Part shown: positions 11,178 to 18,711 of the stretch, piece after piece
Position numbering within the stretch: the first letter of the stretch is position 1
Layout of the letters: each line of letters starts with the position of its first letter
Assembly: GCF_017916455.1 (NCBI RefSeq)
Contig: NZ_JAFMSY010000001.1
Location: forward strand, 975,977 to 1,039,976
Direction: 5' to 3'
Length of the DNA: 64,000 bases
From: Nocardioides xinjiangensis
GTDB lineage: Bacteria; Actinomycetota; Actinomycetes; Propionibacteriales; Nocardioidaceae
Made by a program: the position numbers and the translations under genes
The notes under the pieces: generated by a model
The model's input: the letters and a program-made list of their open reading frames with translations, nothing else
Databases searched by the model: none
What the model was told of the DNA's origin: nothing

Positions 11178-11900
11178 ATGCGCATCACGCGTCTCATCGC
11201 CGGCACCGTCTCGGCCGGACTGCTCGGCATCACGCCGATCGCCCTGGCCGCACCGAGCAGCGCCACCGACAACCTGATCAGCACCACGACGCTCGAGCTG
11301 CCCTTCATCGAGCCCGGCGAAGCCGCCACCTACGGCGACACCGTCACGATCCGTGGCGCCGTCACGGGCAACGACGGGTCGACGGCCTACGACGGCACCG
11401 TGACGCTCTACCAGATCACCTCCGCCAACCCGGCCGGCGTGCCCGTCGCCACCGTGCCGGCCAGCGGCTACCTCTCCTTCCCCGACATCAAGGCCACGGC
11501 CAACTCCGTGTTCCGGGCCGTGTACTCCGGGTACACCGCGACCAACACGTACGAGGACAACTACACGCCCAGCACGTCGGCCGACGTCGCGCTCCCGGTG
11601 CAGCGCAAGGTGTCGATCGACAACGCCAAGGCGCGCCTGACCATCAAGGGCAAGGTCGCCCCGAAGTACGCGAAGAAGAAGGTCAAGGTCCAGATCAAGA
11701 AGGGCAAGCGGTACGTCAAGTTCAAGACGATCAAGACCGACAGGAAGAGCAAGTTCCAGGTCCGCCTTCCGGCTCCCCGCCGCGGCAACCGGCTCTACTT
11801 CAAGATCACCGTCCCCGGCAACGCTGACTTCGTCTCCTACAGCGAGGTCTGGTACACCTACAGCTACCGCGCGCCGCTGGCGCGTGCGGCTGCCCGCTGA
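11178..11900 (+). CDS. Secreted Ig-like/beta-sandwich protein
   Basis: 240 residues. A Sec signal peptide (MRITRLIAGTVSAGLLGITP, then cleavage near ALAAPSSA) is followed by a beta-rich domain about residues 35-135 (GEAATYGDTVTIRGAVTG, GTVTLYQI) that resembles the Ig-like repeats of actinobacterial surface proteins. A Lys-rich second beta domain follows (ARLTIKGKVAPKYAKKKVKV to KTIKTDRKSKFQVRLPAP). No catalytic motif or cell-wall anchor is visible. It is paralogous in layout to the next gene. The function is unknown; a carbohydrate-binding or matrix role is only a guess. Confidence 0.72.
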   Translation: MRITRLIAGTVSAGLLGITPIALAAPSSATDNLISTTTLELPFIEPGEAATYGDTVTIRGAVTGNDGSTAYDGTVTLYQITSANPAGVPVATVPASGYLSFPDIKATANSVFRAVYSGYTATNTYEDNYTPSTSADVALPVQRKVSIDNAKARLTIKGKVAPKYAKKKVKVQIKKGKRYVKFKTIKTDRKSKFQVRLPAPRRGNRLYFKITVPGNADFVSYSEVWYTYSYRAPLARAAAR

Positions 11901-11915
11901 GCCGCTCTGAGCAAC

Positions 11916-11960
11916 GGACGGGCTTCGCCGCAGGTGCGGCGGGGCCCGTCCTCCGCTTTT
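11916..11960 (+). terminator. Rho-independent terminator
   Basis: GGACGGGC (11916-11923) pairs with GCCCGTCC (11944-11951) around an inner CGCCGC/GCGGCG stem, followed by CTCCGCTTTT. It lies 16 bp past the stop of the first secreted protein and separates it from its paralogue. Confidence 0.75.
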
Positions 11961-11984
11961 CCGTCCCGGACGACAAGGACGACG

Positions 11985-12653
11985 ATGAGCACCACCCGCA
12001 CCGTTCCCGCCCTGGCGGCGGGACTGCTCGGCATCGCCACCGTGATCGGCCCAGCGCCGGCCGGCTCGGCCCGCGACACGTGGACGACGACGACCGACGC
12101 GGTGCCCGACTCGACGGTCGTCGAGTTCGGCGAGGTCATCGACATCGCCGTCGACGTCGACAGCCAGGGTGGCGACGCCCCGGGAGCCGGCACGACGACG
12201 CTGTACGCCCGTGAGGGAGCGTCCACCACGTGGCGGCGGGTCGCCACCTCGACGGCGTCCGCGGACTTCCTCGACGTGAGACCTCGCATCAGGACCGCCT
12301 ACAAGGTCGTCTACGGCGGCCACGCTCCGGAGTCGCCGCAGCAGGACACCTACGAGCGCAGCGAGTCGGACCCGTTCACGGTGGAGGTGTCGCGGACCAT
12401 CACGCGCCCGAAGGGCGGCTTCACGCTGAAGGGCCGCGTGAGGCCTCGCTTCGCCCGCCGGACGATCATCGTCAAGGTGTCGTCGGAGCAGGACACCGGC
12501 TACAGGCGGTTCACCACAATCAGGACCGACCGACGCGGCCGCTACCGCATCGCCCTCCCGAGGCGCACCGGCACGTGGTACTGGTCCCTCGTCGTCCGGG
12601 CCGACGCGAACTACCTGGGCACCGGCTACAAGTGGGAGACCTGGGTCTCCTGA
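11985..12653 (+). CDS. Secreted Ig-like/beta-sandwich protein, paralogue of upstream gene
   Basis: 222 residues starting at the ATG at 11985 (MSTTRTVPALAAGLLGIATV), a Sec signal peptide probably cut near PAGSA. The layout repeats that of the protein at 11178: an Ig-like segment (VVEFGEVIDIAVDVDSQGGD, TTTLYAREG) and then a basic domain (FTLKGRVRPRFARRTIIVKV to FTTIRTDRRGRYRIALP). The shared K/R-G-(K/R)-V-x-P-(K/R)-(Y/F)-A-(K/R) block shows common ancestry. Here Arg largely replaces the Lys of the first copy. No anchor or enzyme motif is seen; function unknown. Confidence 0.7.
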   Translation: MSTTRTVPALAAGLLGIATVIGPAPAGSARDTWTTTTDAVPDSTVVEFGEVIDIAVDVDSQGGDAPGAGTTTLYAREGASTTWRRVATSTASADFLDVRPRIRTAYKVVYGGHAPESPQQDTYERSESDPFTVEVSRTITRPKGGFTLKGRVRPRFARRTIIVKVSSEQDTGYRRFTTIRTDRRGRYRIALPRRTGTWYWSLVVRADANYLGTGYKWETWVS

Positions 12654-12720
12654 CCCGTCGCGGCCGACCCCGCCCCGGCAGCCCTCGACACGAGCCCCCC
12701 ACGTCGTGTGACAGTGGGGC

Positions 12721-13695
12721 ATGACGCTCGCGCCGCTGGTCTCCGCGCTGCTGGTCGGCCTCGTCGCAGTCACGACGGCCTGCTCGGAGGCGCCGCGCCC
12801 GCCCGCCGACGCCGACGTGCGACCGGTCGAGGCCCCGGTGGCCGATGCCCCGGACGACTCGGCGCCGCCCCCGCCCACCGAGCTCGTCCCCGCCCTCGCC
12901 GGAACCCCGCGCCGCCCTGCGGCGCCCGCGGAGGCGGCGGCGATGGTGAGGGCCGCCCAACGCGTGGTCCGCTCGCCGGCCCCGGAGCCGGACCTGCTCG
13001 CGGCTGCGGGCCACACCGCGCAGCTGGCGGTGCGCGAGGTCGCGGCGCGCCGGACGTGGCTGCCGCGGGTGCTGGGCGACCTGGGCCGCGCCGACCGGCG
13101 GTGGCTGCGCGCCAACGTCGCCGCCCGGCGGGAGTTCCGCTCGATGCACCCCGGCGCCACCGCCGACCTCGCCGACGAGCTGCCGGCCTGGCGGATCGTG
13201 CCGCCCGCGCCCGCTCGTACGCTCCTGCGCAGCTACCGCGAGGCCGAGCGCCGCTTCGGCGTGGACTGGGAGTACCTCGCCGCGATCAACATGGTCGAGA
13301 CCCAGTTCGGGCGCATCCGGGGCACCTCCGTCGCCGGAGCCCAGGGACCGATGCAGTTCATCCCGACGACGTGGGACATCTACGGGGCGGGCGGCGACAT
13401 CCAGGACGCCCACGACGCGATCCTCGCGGCCGGCCGGCTGCTGCGCGCCAACGGCTTCGCCCGGGACAAGGGGGCGGCGCTCTGGCGCTACAACAACTCC
13501 TGGGCCTACGTCCGCGGCGTCACCCACCACGCCGAGGTGATGCGCCGCGACCCGCGCCAGCTGCGCGGCTACCTCGCGTGGGAGGTCTACTACCTGACCC
13601 GGCTCGGCGGCGTGTGGCTCCCCGAGGGCTACGACCGCCGGCGGCCCGTGCCCGTCCGGGCGTACGTCGAGGCGCACCCCGAGCGACTGCCCTGA
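12721..13695 (+). CDS. Lytic murein transglycosylase-like lipoprotein
   Basis: 324 residues. The N-terminus MTLAPLVSALLVGLVAVTTAC ends in a lipobox-like TTAC, so the protein is probably a lipoprotein. After a Pro/Ala-rich linker the C-terminal half is a transglycosylase SLT-type domain: GVDWEYLAAINMVETQFGRI carries the catalytic Glu, followed by GAQGPMQFIPTTWDIYG and ALWRYNNSWAYVRGV. These are the family motifs for cleaving the MurNAc-GlcNAc bond with 1,6-anhydro formation. It is expected to work in peptidoglycan turnover at the cell surface. The stop lies 4 bp from the convergent VOC gene. Confidence 0.85.
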   Translation: MTLAPLVSALLVGLVAVTTACSEAPRPPADADVRPVEAPVADAPDDSAPPPPTELVPALAGTPRRPAAPAEAAAMVRAAQRVVRSPAPEPDLLAAAGHTAQLAVREVAARRTWLPRVLGDLGRADRRWLRANVAARREFRSMHPGATADLADELPAWRIVPPAPARTLLRSYREAERRFGVDWEYLAAINMVETQFGRIRGTSVAGAQGPMQFIPTTWDIYGAGGDIQDAHDAILAAGRLLRANGFARDKGAALWRYNNSWAYVRGVTHHAEVMRRDPRQLRGYLAWEVYYLTRLGGVWLPEGYDRRRPVPVRAYVEAHPERLP

Positions 13696-13699
13696 CGGG

Positions 13700-14104
13700 T
13701 CAGCCGGCCGAGCCGGCGTCGATCTCCGCGGGTGAGCGCAGGATGCAGAACTGGTTGCCCTCGGGGTCCTCGAAGACCACCCACCCGGTGCCCGGACCCC
13801 ACTCCCCGCGGTGGTCGGCGACCTCGCGGGCGCCGAGCGCCCGCACCCGCTCGACCTCCTCGTCGCGGCTGCCCTCGCGCGGGCGCAGGTCGAAGTGGAT
13901 GCGCTTGGCCGGGAGCTCGGCGTCCGGCACCTCGAGGAACAGGATGCTGTGGCCGGTGCCGGGGTCGACGATCGTGCACTCCTCGTGCCCCGGCTCGTTG
14001 GGGTCGTCCTCGACGTCGACGTAGCCGAGCAGGGCCTTCCACCACTCCGACAGCTCGTAGGCGTGGTGGCAGTCGACGGTGGTGTGCGAGACGAAGGAGG
14101 TCAT
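13700..14104 (-). CDS. VOC-family (glyoxalase-like) protein
   Basis: 134 residues of vicinal-oxygen-chelate fold: MTSFVSHTTVDCHHAYELSE opens the first beta-alpha-beta-beta-beta unit and WVVFEDPEGNQFCILR closes the second. This is the compact glyoxalase/bleomycin-resistance type of protein; the specific substrate cannot be assigned. Metal ligands are plausibly His in VDCHHAY and Glu in the second unit. Longer reading frames upstream of the ATG at 14104 are low-complexity and run over the divergent SMR riboswitch region, so they were rejected. Confidence 0.82.
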   Translation of the reverse strand: MTSFVSHTTVDCHHAYELSEWWKALLGYVDVEDDPNEPGHEECTIVDPGTGHSILFLEVPDAELPAKRIHFDLRPREGSRDEEVERVRALGAREVADHRGEWGPGTGWVVFEDPEGNQFCILRSPAEIDAGSAG

Positions 14105-14213
14105 GCGGCCACGCTGGCAACGCGAGCCCCGCCGCGCAAGCCGTTTGTCGACGGGGCCGACTTGCCGGCGTCGCGGCGACGTGGCACGGTCGGCGTGCCC
14201 GGCCACCGGGCGA

Positions 14214-14253
14214 CCGGACGAGGGAGCCGTACCCGGCGTGCGACAAGACGGCC
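14214..14253 (+). promoter_or_regulatory. Guanidine-III (ykkC-III) riboswitch
   Basis: The segment reads CCGGACGAGG, then GAGCCGTACCCGG, then a short linker and GACAAGACGGC. These blocks match the guanidine-III riboswitch, whose structural model from Thermobifida fusca has the same CCGGACGAGG, GCCGUACCCGG and GACAAGACGGC blocks (from memory). Pairings are GCCGT (14226-14230) with ACGGC (14248-14252), and the two CCGG blocks (14214-14217 with 14233-14236) forming the pseudoknot. The element ends a few bases before the GAAGGAG ribosome site (14256-14262) of the SMR gene, so control of translation initiation by guanidine is likely. Confidence 0.9.
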
Positions 14254-14269
14254 ACGAAGGAGTGCCGTC

Positions 14270-14584
14270 ATGGCCTGGTTCGTGCTGGTGCTGTCCGGTG
14301 TCCTCGAGGCGGTGTGGGCGACGGCCTTGGGCCGCTCGGAGGGCCTCACGCGTCCCGTTCCCACCGCGACCTTCCTCGTGGCGCTGGCGATGAGCATGGC
14401 GGGCCTCGGCTACGCCATGCGCACCCTGCCGGTCGGCACGTCGTACGCCGTGTGGGTGGGCATCGGCGCCGTGCTGACCATCGCGATCGCGATGGTGACG
14501 GGCACCGAGTCGTTCTCGGTGGTGAAGGGACTGCTGATGGTCGGCCTGGTCGGCTGCATCGTCGGCCTCAAGCTCGTGCACTGA
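14270..14584 (+). CDS. SMR-family guanidinium exporter (Gdx/SugE type)
   Basis: 104 residues with four transmembrane helices, the minimal small-multidrug-resistance length. MAWFVLVLSGVLEAVWATAL places the essential membrane Glu13 and Trp16 of the Gdx subtype, and GRSEGLTRPVPT matches the Gdx loop after helix 1. Such proteins work as dual-topology dimers that exchange guanidinium for protons. The guanidine-III riboswitch directly upstream supports guanidinium rather than broad quaternary-ammonium drugs as substrate. The ATG at 14270 follows GAAGGAG with a 7-base spacer. It is single-copy here, as expected for a homodimer. Confidence 0.9.
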   Translation: MAWFVLVLSGVLEAVWATALGRSEGLTRPVPTATFLVALAMSMAGLGYAMRTLPVGTSYAVWVGIGAVLTIAIAMVTGTESFSVVKGLLMVGLVGCIVGLKLVH

Positions 14585-14596
14585 GGCGCGGCGGCG

Positions 14597-15367
14597 TCAC
14601 TCCGTGCCGTTGCGCCGCACGAAGTCGACGATCTGCTCGGCCAGCTCGGGACGGCACACGATGAGGTCCGGCAGCGAGGTGTCGTCCTCGTTGTAGACCA
14701 GCGGCGAGCCGTCGACGCGGCTGCAGTGCAGGCCGGCGGCGCGCGCGACGGCGACCGGTGCGGCGTTGTCCCACTGGTACTGACCGCCGGCGTGGACGTA
14801 GGCGTCCGCGACGTCGCGGACCACGCTCATCACCTTCACGCCGGCACTGCCCATCGGGACCAGCTCGGCTCCGAGCTCGGAGGCGAGCGCCTCGACGAAG
14901 GCCGGCGGCCGGCTGCGCGAGACGGCGATGCGCGGGCGCTCGGAGGTGCGCGGCGGCACCACGCTCGGGCGTCCGGTGCTGAAGGTCTCCCCGAGCGCCG
15001 GCTGCGCGACGGCTCCCGCGACGAGGTCGCCGTCCTCCCAGAGCGCCACGTGGACGGCCCAGTCGTCGCGCGGCGGCTCGGAGAACTCGCGGGTGCCGTC
15101 GAGCGGGTCGATGATCCACACCCGGCGCGCGGACAGCCGCGACTTGTCGTCGGCGGCCTCCTCGGAGAGGACCGCGTCGCCCGGCCGGTGCGCGGTGAGG
15201 ACGCGGTCGAGCTCCGCCTGCGCGGCGGCGTCGCCGGCGTCCTTGAGGGCCCTGCCCTCCAGCCCGTCGGCGGCCGCCCCGGCGCGCACGTCGAGGAGCA
15301 CCGCTCCGGCTCGTTCGGCCGCCCAGACGGCGAAGGCGTGGTCGTCGAGCGTCGTCGGGTCGATCAT
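14597..15367 (-). CDS. Inositol monophosphatase-superfamily phosphatase (CysQ-like)
   Basis: 256 residues of the lithium-sensitive phosphatase superfamily. The metal site is WIIDPLDGTREFSE near residue 83, with the preceding Glu pair in LSEEAADD; the C-terminal metal motif is YQWDNAAPVAVARAAG near residue 197. TREF rather than TNYV is typical of 3'(2'),5'-bisphosphate nucleotidases such as CysQ, so breakdown of PAP from sulfate assimilation is most likely. Inositol phosphates cannot be excluded. It is convergent with the SMR gene and has no metabolic neighbours here. Confidence 0.83.
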   Translation of the reverse strand: MIDPTTLDDHAFAVWAAERAGAVLLDVRAGAAADGLEGRALKDAGDAAAQAELDRVLTAHRPGDAVLSEEAADDKSRLSARRVWIIDPLDGTREFSEPPRDDWAVHVALWEDGDLVAGAVAQPALGETFSTGRPSVVPPRTSERPRIAVSRSRPPAFVEALASELGAELVPMGSAGVKVMSVVRDVADAYVHAGGQYQWDNAAPVAVARAAGLHCSRVDGSPLVYNEDDTSLPDLIVCRPELAEQIVDFVRRNGTE

Positions 15368-15405
15368 GGGCGGCAGCCTATCGAGGCACCCTCACCGCCG
15401 GGTCG

Positions 15406-16161
15406 TCACCGTGAGTCGTCGCTCGCCGCACGAGGCATCGGCACCAGGTCGGCGGGCCGGTCCTGACGCACCTGCCGCAGCATGGCCACCGCCTCGAGCT
15501 GCGTCCTCGCCCCGAGCTTGGCACGCAGGCTCTTGATGTGGCTGCGCACGGTCCCGTCGGCGATGCCGAGCTGGTCGGCGACCTCGTGCACCCGACGTCC
15601 CGACGCCAGCAGCTCGAGGACGCGCATCTGCTGGCGCGACAGCGCCCCGAGCTGCGCGGCGAGGTGCTGCCTCTTGTCAAGGGCCTCGGACCACGCGGTG
15701 CTCAAGGCTCTTCGACGTTCCTGCTCCATGAGGAGGTCGCCCCCGGTGAACCGGTCGATGACCTCGCGCAGCTTCGCCAGCGAGGTGGTCATCGTGACGA
15801 GGTCCACCGCCGTGCCCTCGAGGAGCCCGCCCCACCACAGGGCGTCGGGCGCGGAGGTCACCACCGCGACCCGCACGTCGCCCACCGCCACGAACTCGCG
15901 GATGTCCTCGACCGCCTCCGACGTGCCCTCGCCGTCGAAGACCGCGACGAGGTAGCGGACCCTGCCCGGGACCCTCGACGGCTCCACGAGGTCCGCCATC
16001 ACGTGCTCCCACGCGTGGAACTCCACGCGTGCGTCCGTAGAGCGCAGTGCGGCAACCACCGCCTGCGCGACCAGTCTGTGTGGTGAGACCACCCATGCCG
16101 TCGCTCGCCCGAGGACGGCTCGCGGCGGGCTGCCGCGATCGTCGAGCGCCAAAGCTTCCAT
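15406..16161 (-). CDS. LuxR/NarL-type regulator with a degenerate receiver
   Basis: 251 residues. The C-terminal ~65 residues are a LuxR helix-turn-helix: LSRQQMRVLELLASGRRVHE, ADQLGIADGTVRSHIKSLRA, KLGARTQLEAVAM. The N-terminal ~120 residues look like a receiver fold, but the acidic pair that should follow the first strand is replaced (AWVVSPHRLVAQ). An Asp remains at YLVAVFDGEG, so normal phosphorylation is doubtful. The ATG at 16161 has GGGAGGG upstream; earlier starts at 16185 and 16236 lack one. It is divergent from a kinase/regulator pair and may be an orphan regulator of the adjacent locus. Confidence 0.82.
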   Translation of the reverse strand: MEALALDDRGSPPRAVLGRATAWVVSPHRLVAQAVVAALRSTDARVEFHAWEHVMADLVEPSRVPGRVRYLVAVFDGEGTSEAVEDIREFVAVGDVRVAVVTSAPDALWWGGLLEGTAVDLVTMTTSLAKLREVIDRFTGGDLLMEQERRRALSTAWSEALDKRQHLAAQLGALSRQQMRVLELLASGRRVHEVADQLGIADGTVRSHIKSLRAKLGARTQLEAVAMLRQVRQDRPADLVPMPRAASDDSR

Positions 16162-16569
16162 CTGCCCTCCCGCGGCTATGGTCACTGCGACGAACCTTGC
16201 CCGGCGCGCGGCGCAGGGTGCTCCGGAAGCGCCCAATGTGCACCGAATTGGGGAAGGGTCCGGCCAGACGGGAGGCGTGTTGGCGCCTAGCCGGGGCAGC
16301 CGCCCTTGTCCGGATCTTGCGGCGTGCTGGCGGAGCGCTTGGCAGACCCTGTGCTTGGGCTTGACCGAAATTCGGCCATGCCTGAAAGAGGCGGATCAGA
16401 CCGGCTTTGCCCGGTCTGGGGGATGCGTCGCACACTCGCCGGGTCCGGGACCGTAGGGGTCTCGTCAGCGTTCGGGTCTCTCGTCCGACGAGGGGTCGCG
16501 GCCGGCACTGGGCGGGCCGGTCGTGCCTGCCGGGCGTGGTCAGCGCAGCTGTACGACAAGGGGGTGGCC
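16162..16569. promoter_or_regulatory. Divergent promoter region with operator-like palindromes
   Basis: 408 bp with no credible gene, between the LuxR gene and the histidine kinase operon. It holds a copy of the locus-wide palindrome at 16242-16256, a related weaker one (ACCGAAATTCGG) at 16364-16375, and an 8-bp stem CAGACCGG (16397-16404) with CCGGTCTG (16411-16418). A kinase reading frame extends back through this region but has no ribosome site or homologous sequence. Confidence 0.55.
16242..16256 (-). promoter_or_regulatory. Operator-like palindrome, copy 1
   Basis: On the minus strand CTTCCCCAATTCGGT, fitting CCC-N6-GGT of the recurring element. It lies 81 bp upstream of the LuxR-type gene start and about 314 bp upstream of the kinase start. 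Confidence 0.45.
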
Positions 16570-18018
16570 GTGCGCGAACCGTTCGAGGGGGAAGTGCGTC
16601 ACTGGTCGGTGATCGCGATCGCATGGGCGGTCCCGTTCCTGGCACTGGTCTGGGTCGGCTCGGACGCCTGGACGTGGCAGTCGCCGACGGTCCACGTCGC
16701 CGCCCCGCACCTGGGCCACGGCGTGCTCGGGGGTGTGTTCGTGGCGGGCACCGTGTGCGCCGCCGCGGTGACCTGGCGCCGACACGCCAGCCGGGTGACC
16801 GGCTGGGCACTGGCGGCGGGTGCGCTGGTCGCCGGGCAGGCGCTGCTGGTGACGACGATGGCCCTGCGGGGCACGCCGCCGAGGGGCCCGGTGGAGTTCG
16901 CGGTGCTCGTGCTGGTCGCGCTGGCCGGGCTCGCCGCGGTGGTGGCGCCTTGGCGCGGGCTCCGCGACGCCGACCGGGTGGTCGACCAGGGCTTCGCTAT
17001 TGGGCTCGGCATGGGGCTGACCGCGGCCGGCCACATGCTCCTCCAGGTACAGGTCGCCTCACCCCCGGCGGTGGCGATGCAGGTGCTCGTCGGCGTCCTC
17101 GTCCTCACCCACGCGGCAGCAGCCGCGGTCGTCCTGCGCCAGGATGCGCTGCCCCGGTCGGTCAAGTGCCTGACGGTGGCCACGGTCCTCGCCGTCGGCG
17201 CCGGCCAGCTGGTGCACCTGTGGGGACTCGGAGGTGTGGCCGGTGAGCTGGCCGACCTGGCCCGCGCCGCCACCGGGGCTGCATGGCTCAGCATCACCTG
17301 GGTCGGCCTGCGGCGCGTTCTCGAGGAGGACCGGCGTCGCATCGACACGTTCGAGCACCTCCTCGTGAGCACGACCCGTGACCAGCGAGAGCGCCTCCAC
17401 GAGCTGCGCAGCACGATTGCCGGCCTGGTCTCCGGGTCGGACCTGCTCGACCGTCCCGACGTGCCGGCCGAGGCGCGCGAGCGCCTGTGGTGCTCGCTGC
17501 GACGCGAGCTCGACCGCATGGAGCGCCTGCTGTCTCAGCAGGACGACCCCGTCACCAACATCGACCTCGACGAGGCGCTCGGCCTGATCCTCGATCTGCA
17601 GCGGCTCAAGGGTCGCCGAGTCGAGTTGCGGAGCACGGGCGGGGTGGTCCGTGGCCGCTTCGACGCCCTCGCGGAGGTGGTGAACGTGCTGATCGACAAC
17701 GCGGTGAAGCACGGCGGCGCCGACTCCAGCCTGGTCGAGGTCGTACGGCGCGACGAGGCGCACGTCGACATCCGCGTCACCGACTACGGCCGGGGCATCC
17801 CGAAGGACCGGCGAGCCACCATCTTCGCCTGGGGCGGACGCGCGAGCGACGCTCCCGGGGAGGGAATCGGCCTCAGCGTCGCCCAGCGGCTGATGAGCGA
17901 GGACGGCGGCTCGCTGCGACTCGCGGAGGACCAGGGTGTCGGCTCCTCGTTCGTCATCAGCCTGCCCGCCGTGCGGCGGTCGCAGGAGGACGAGCTCGTG
18001 CTGGGCGGCGCGCAGTGA
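16570..18018 (+). CDS. Membrane sensor histidine kinase
   Basis: 482 residues from the GTG at 16570, which has AAGGGG 6 bases upstream; a GTG at 16564 is possible. Residues ~10-260 contain about eight hydrophobic helices forming a membrane sensor with no periplasmic domain of recognisable type. The dimerisation region has a candidate phosphoacceptor His in RERLHELRSTIAGLVSGSD. The ATPase domain shows the N box NVLIDNAVKHGG, G1 as DYGRGIP and G2 as GEGIGLSVAQRLM. It overlaps the response-regulator gene by 4 bp, so the two form a two-component system. The signal is unknown. Confidence 0.88.
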   Translation: MREPFEGEVRHWSVIAIAWAVPFLALVWVGSDAWTWQSPTVHVAAPHLGHGVLGGVFVAGTVCAAAVTWRRHASRVTGWALAAGALVAGQALLVTTMALRGTPPRGPVEFAVLVLVALAGLAAVVAPWRGLRDADRVVDQGFAIGLGMGLTAAGHMLLQVQVASPPAVAMQVLVGVLVLTHAAAAAVVLRQDALPRSVKCLTVATVLAVGAGQLVHLWGLGGVAGELADLARAATGAAWLSITWVGLRRVLEEDRRRIDTFEHLLVSTTRDQRERLHELRSTIAGLVSGSDLLDRPDVPAEARERLWCSLRRELDRMERLLSQQDDPVTNIDLDEALGLILDLQRLKGRRVELRSTGGVVRGRFDALAEVVNVLIDNAVKHGGADSSLVEVVRRDEAHVDIRVTDYGRGIPKDRRATIFAWGGRASDAPGEGIGLSVAQRLMSEDGGSLRLAEDQGVGSSFVISLPAVRRSQEDELVLGGAQ

Positions 18019-18698
18019 GCGGCGCCGCGCGTGCCGAGCACCGGGTGCTGATCATCGACGACCACGTCCTGTTTGCGGAGTCGCTGGAGCTCGCGTTGTC
18101 CCTGGAGGGCTACGACGTACGCCGGCTCGAGCTGCCCGAGGAAGGCGGGTCGATGGCGACCATCCGGTCCCTGGCGCTGCGGCGCAACCCGCGCACCGTC
18201 CTCCTCGACCTCGACCTCGGCCGGTTCGGGGACGGCATGAACCTCATCGCGCCCCTGGCGAAGGCCGGCATCAACGTCGTGGTCCTCACCGCCTCCGAGG
18301 AGATCGGGCGGTGGGGCGGTTGCATGCGCCTCGGAGCCCGTCGGGTGCTGCCGAAGAGCGGCGCGCTGCAGCAGGCCCTGGCCACCGTCCGGCGGCTCCA
18401 CCAGGGTCTCCCGGTCATGAGCCCCGACGAGCTCGAGACCCTGCTGGACGCCTGGGCGCGGGAGCGCCGTAACCACGACGAGGTCCGCCAGCGCCTGGAC
18501 CGTCTCACCCCGCGCGAACGCCAGGTCCTTGGCTCGCTCATCGAGGGACGCACGGTCAGGATGATCTCCGAGGACAGCGTCGTGTCCGAGGCGACCGTGC
18601 GCACGCAGGTGAAGTCCATCCTCAACAAGCTCGAGGTCTCCTCGCAGCTGGCGGCCGTGGGGCTGGCCCACCAGGTCGGCTGGCAGCAGGGCGTGTGA
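18015..18698 (+). CDS. NarL/LuxR-type response regulator
   Basis: 227 residues. The receiver domain is intact: HRVLIIDDHVLFAESLELAL has the acidic pair, TVLLDLDLG the phosphoacceptor Asp near residue 60, VVVLTASEE the conserved Thr, and VLPKSG the Lys. The C-terminus is a LuxR helix-turn-helix (LTPRERQVLGSLIEGRTVRM, SVVSEATVRTQVKSILNKL). The GTG at 18015 overlaps the kinase stop (GTGA). It is the cognate partner of the kinase and a prime candidate for binding the palindromes found through this locus; that link is inference. Confidence 0.9.
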   Translation: MSGAARAEHRVLIIDDHVLFAESLELALSLEGYDVRRLELPEEGGSMATIRSLALRRNPRTVLLDLDLGRFGDGMNLIAPLAKAGINVVVLTASEEIGRWGGCMRLGARRVLPKSGALQQALATVRRLHQGLPVMSPDELETLLDAWARERRNHDEVRQRLDRLTPRERQVLGSLIEGRTVRMISEDSVVSEATVRTQVKSILNKLEVSSQLAAVGLAHQVGWQQGV

Positions 18699-18711
18699 TC
18701 GGAGTGGACCC

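Noticed and set aside
11025..13160. 711-residue minus-strand frame across three plus-strand genes
   Set aside because: It spans a terminator and the starts of unrelated genes, and the translation is repetitive and non-homologous.
16306..16563. N-terminal extension of the histidine kinase
   Set aside because: No ribosome site at its start, and it covers palindromes and a hairpin. The GTG at 16570 has AAGGGG at the right distance.
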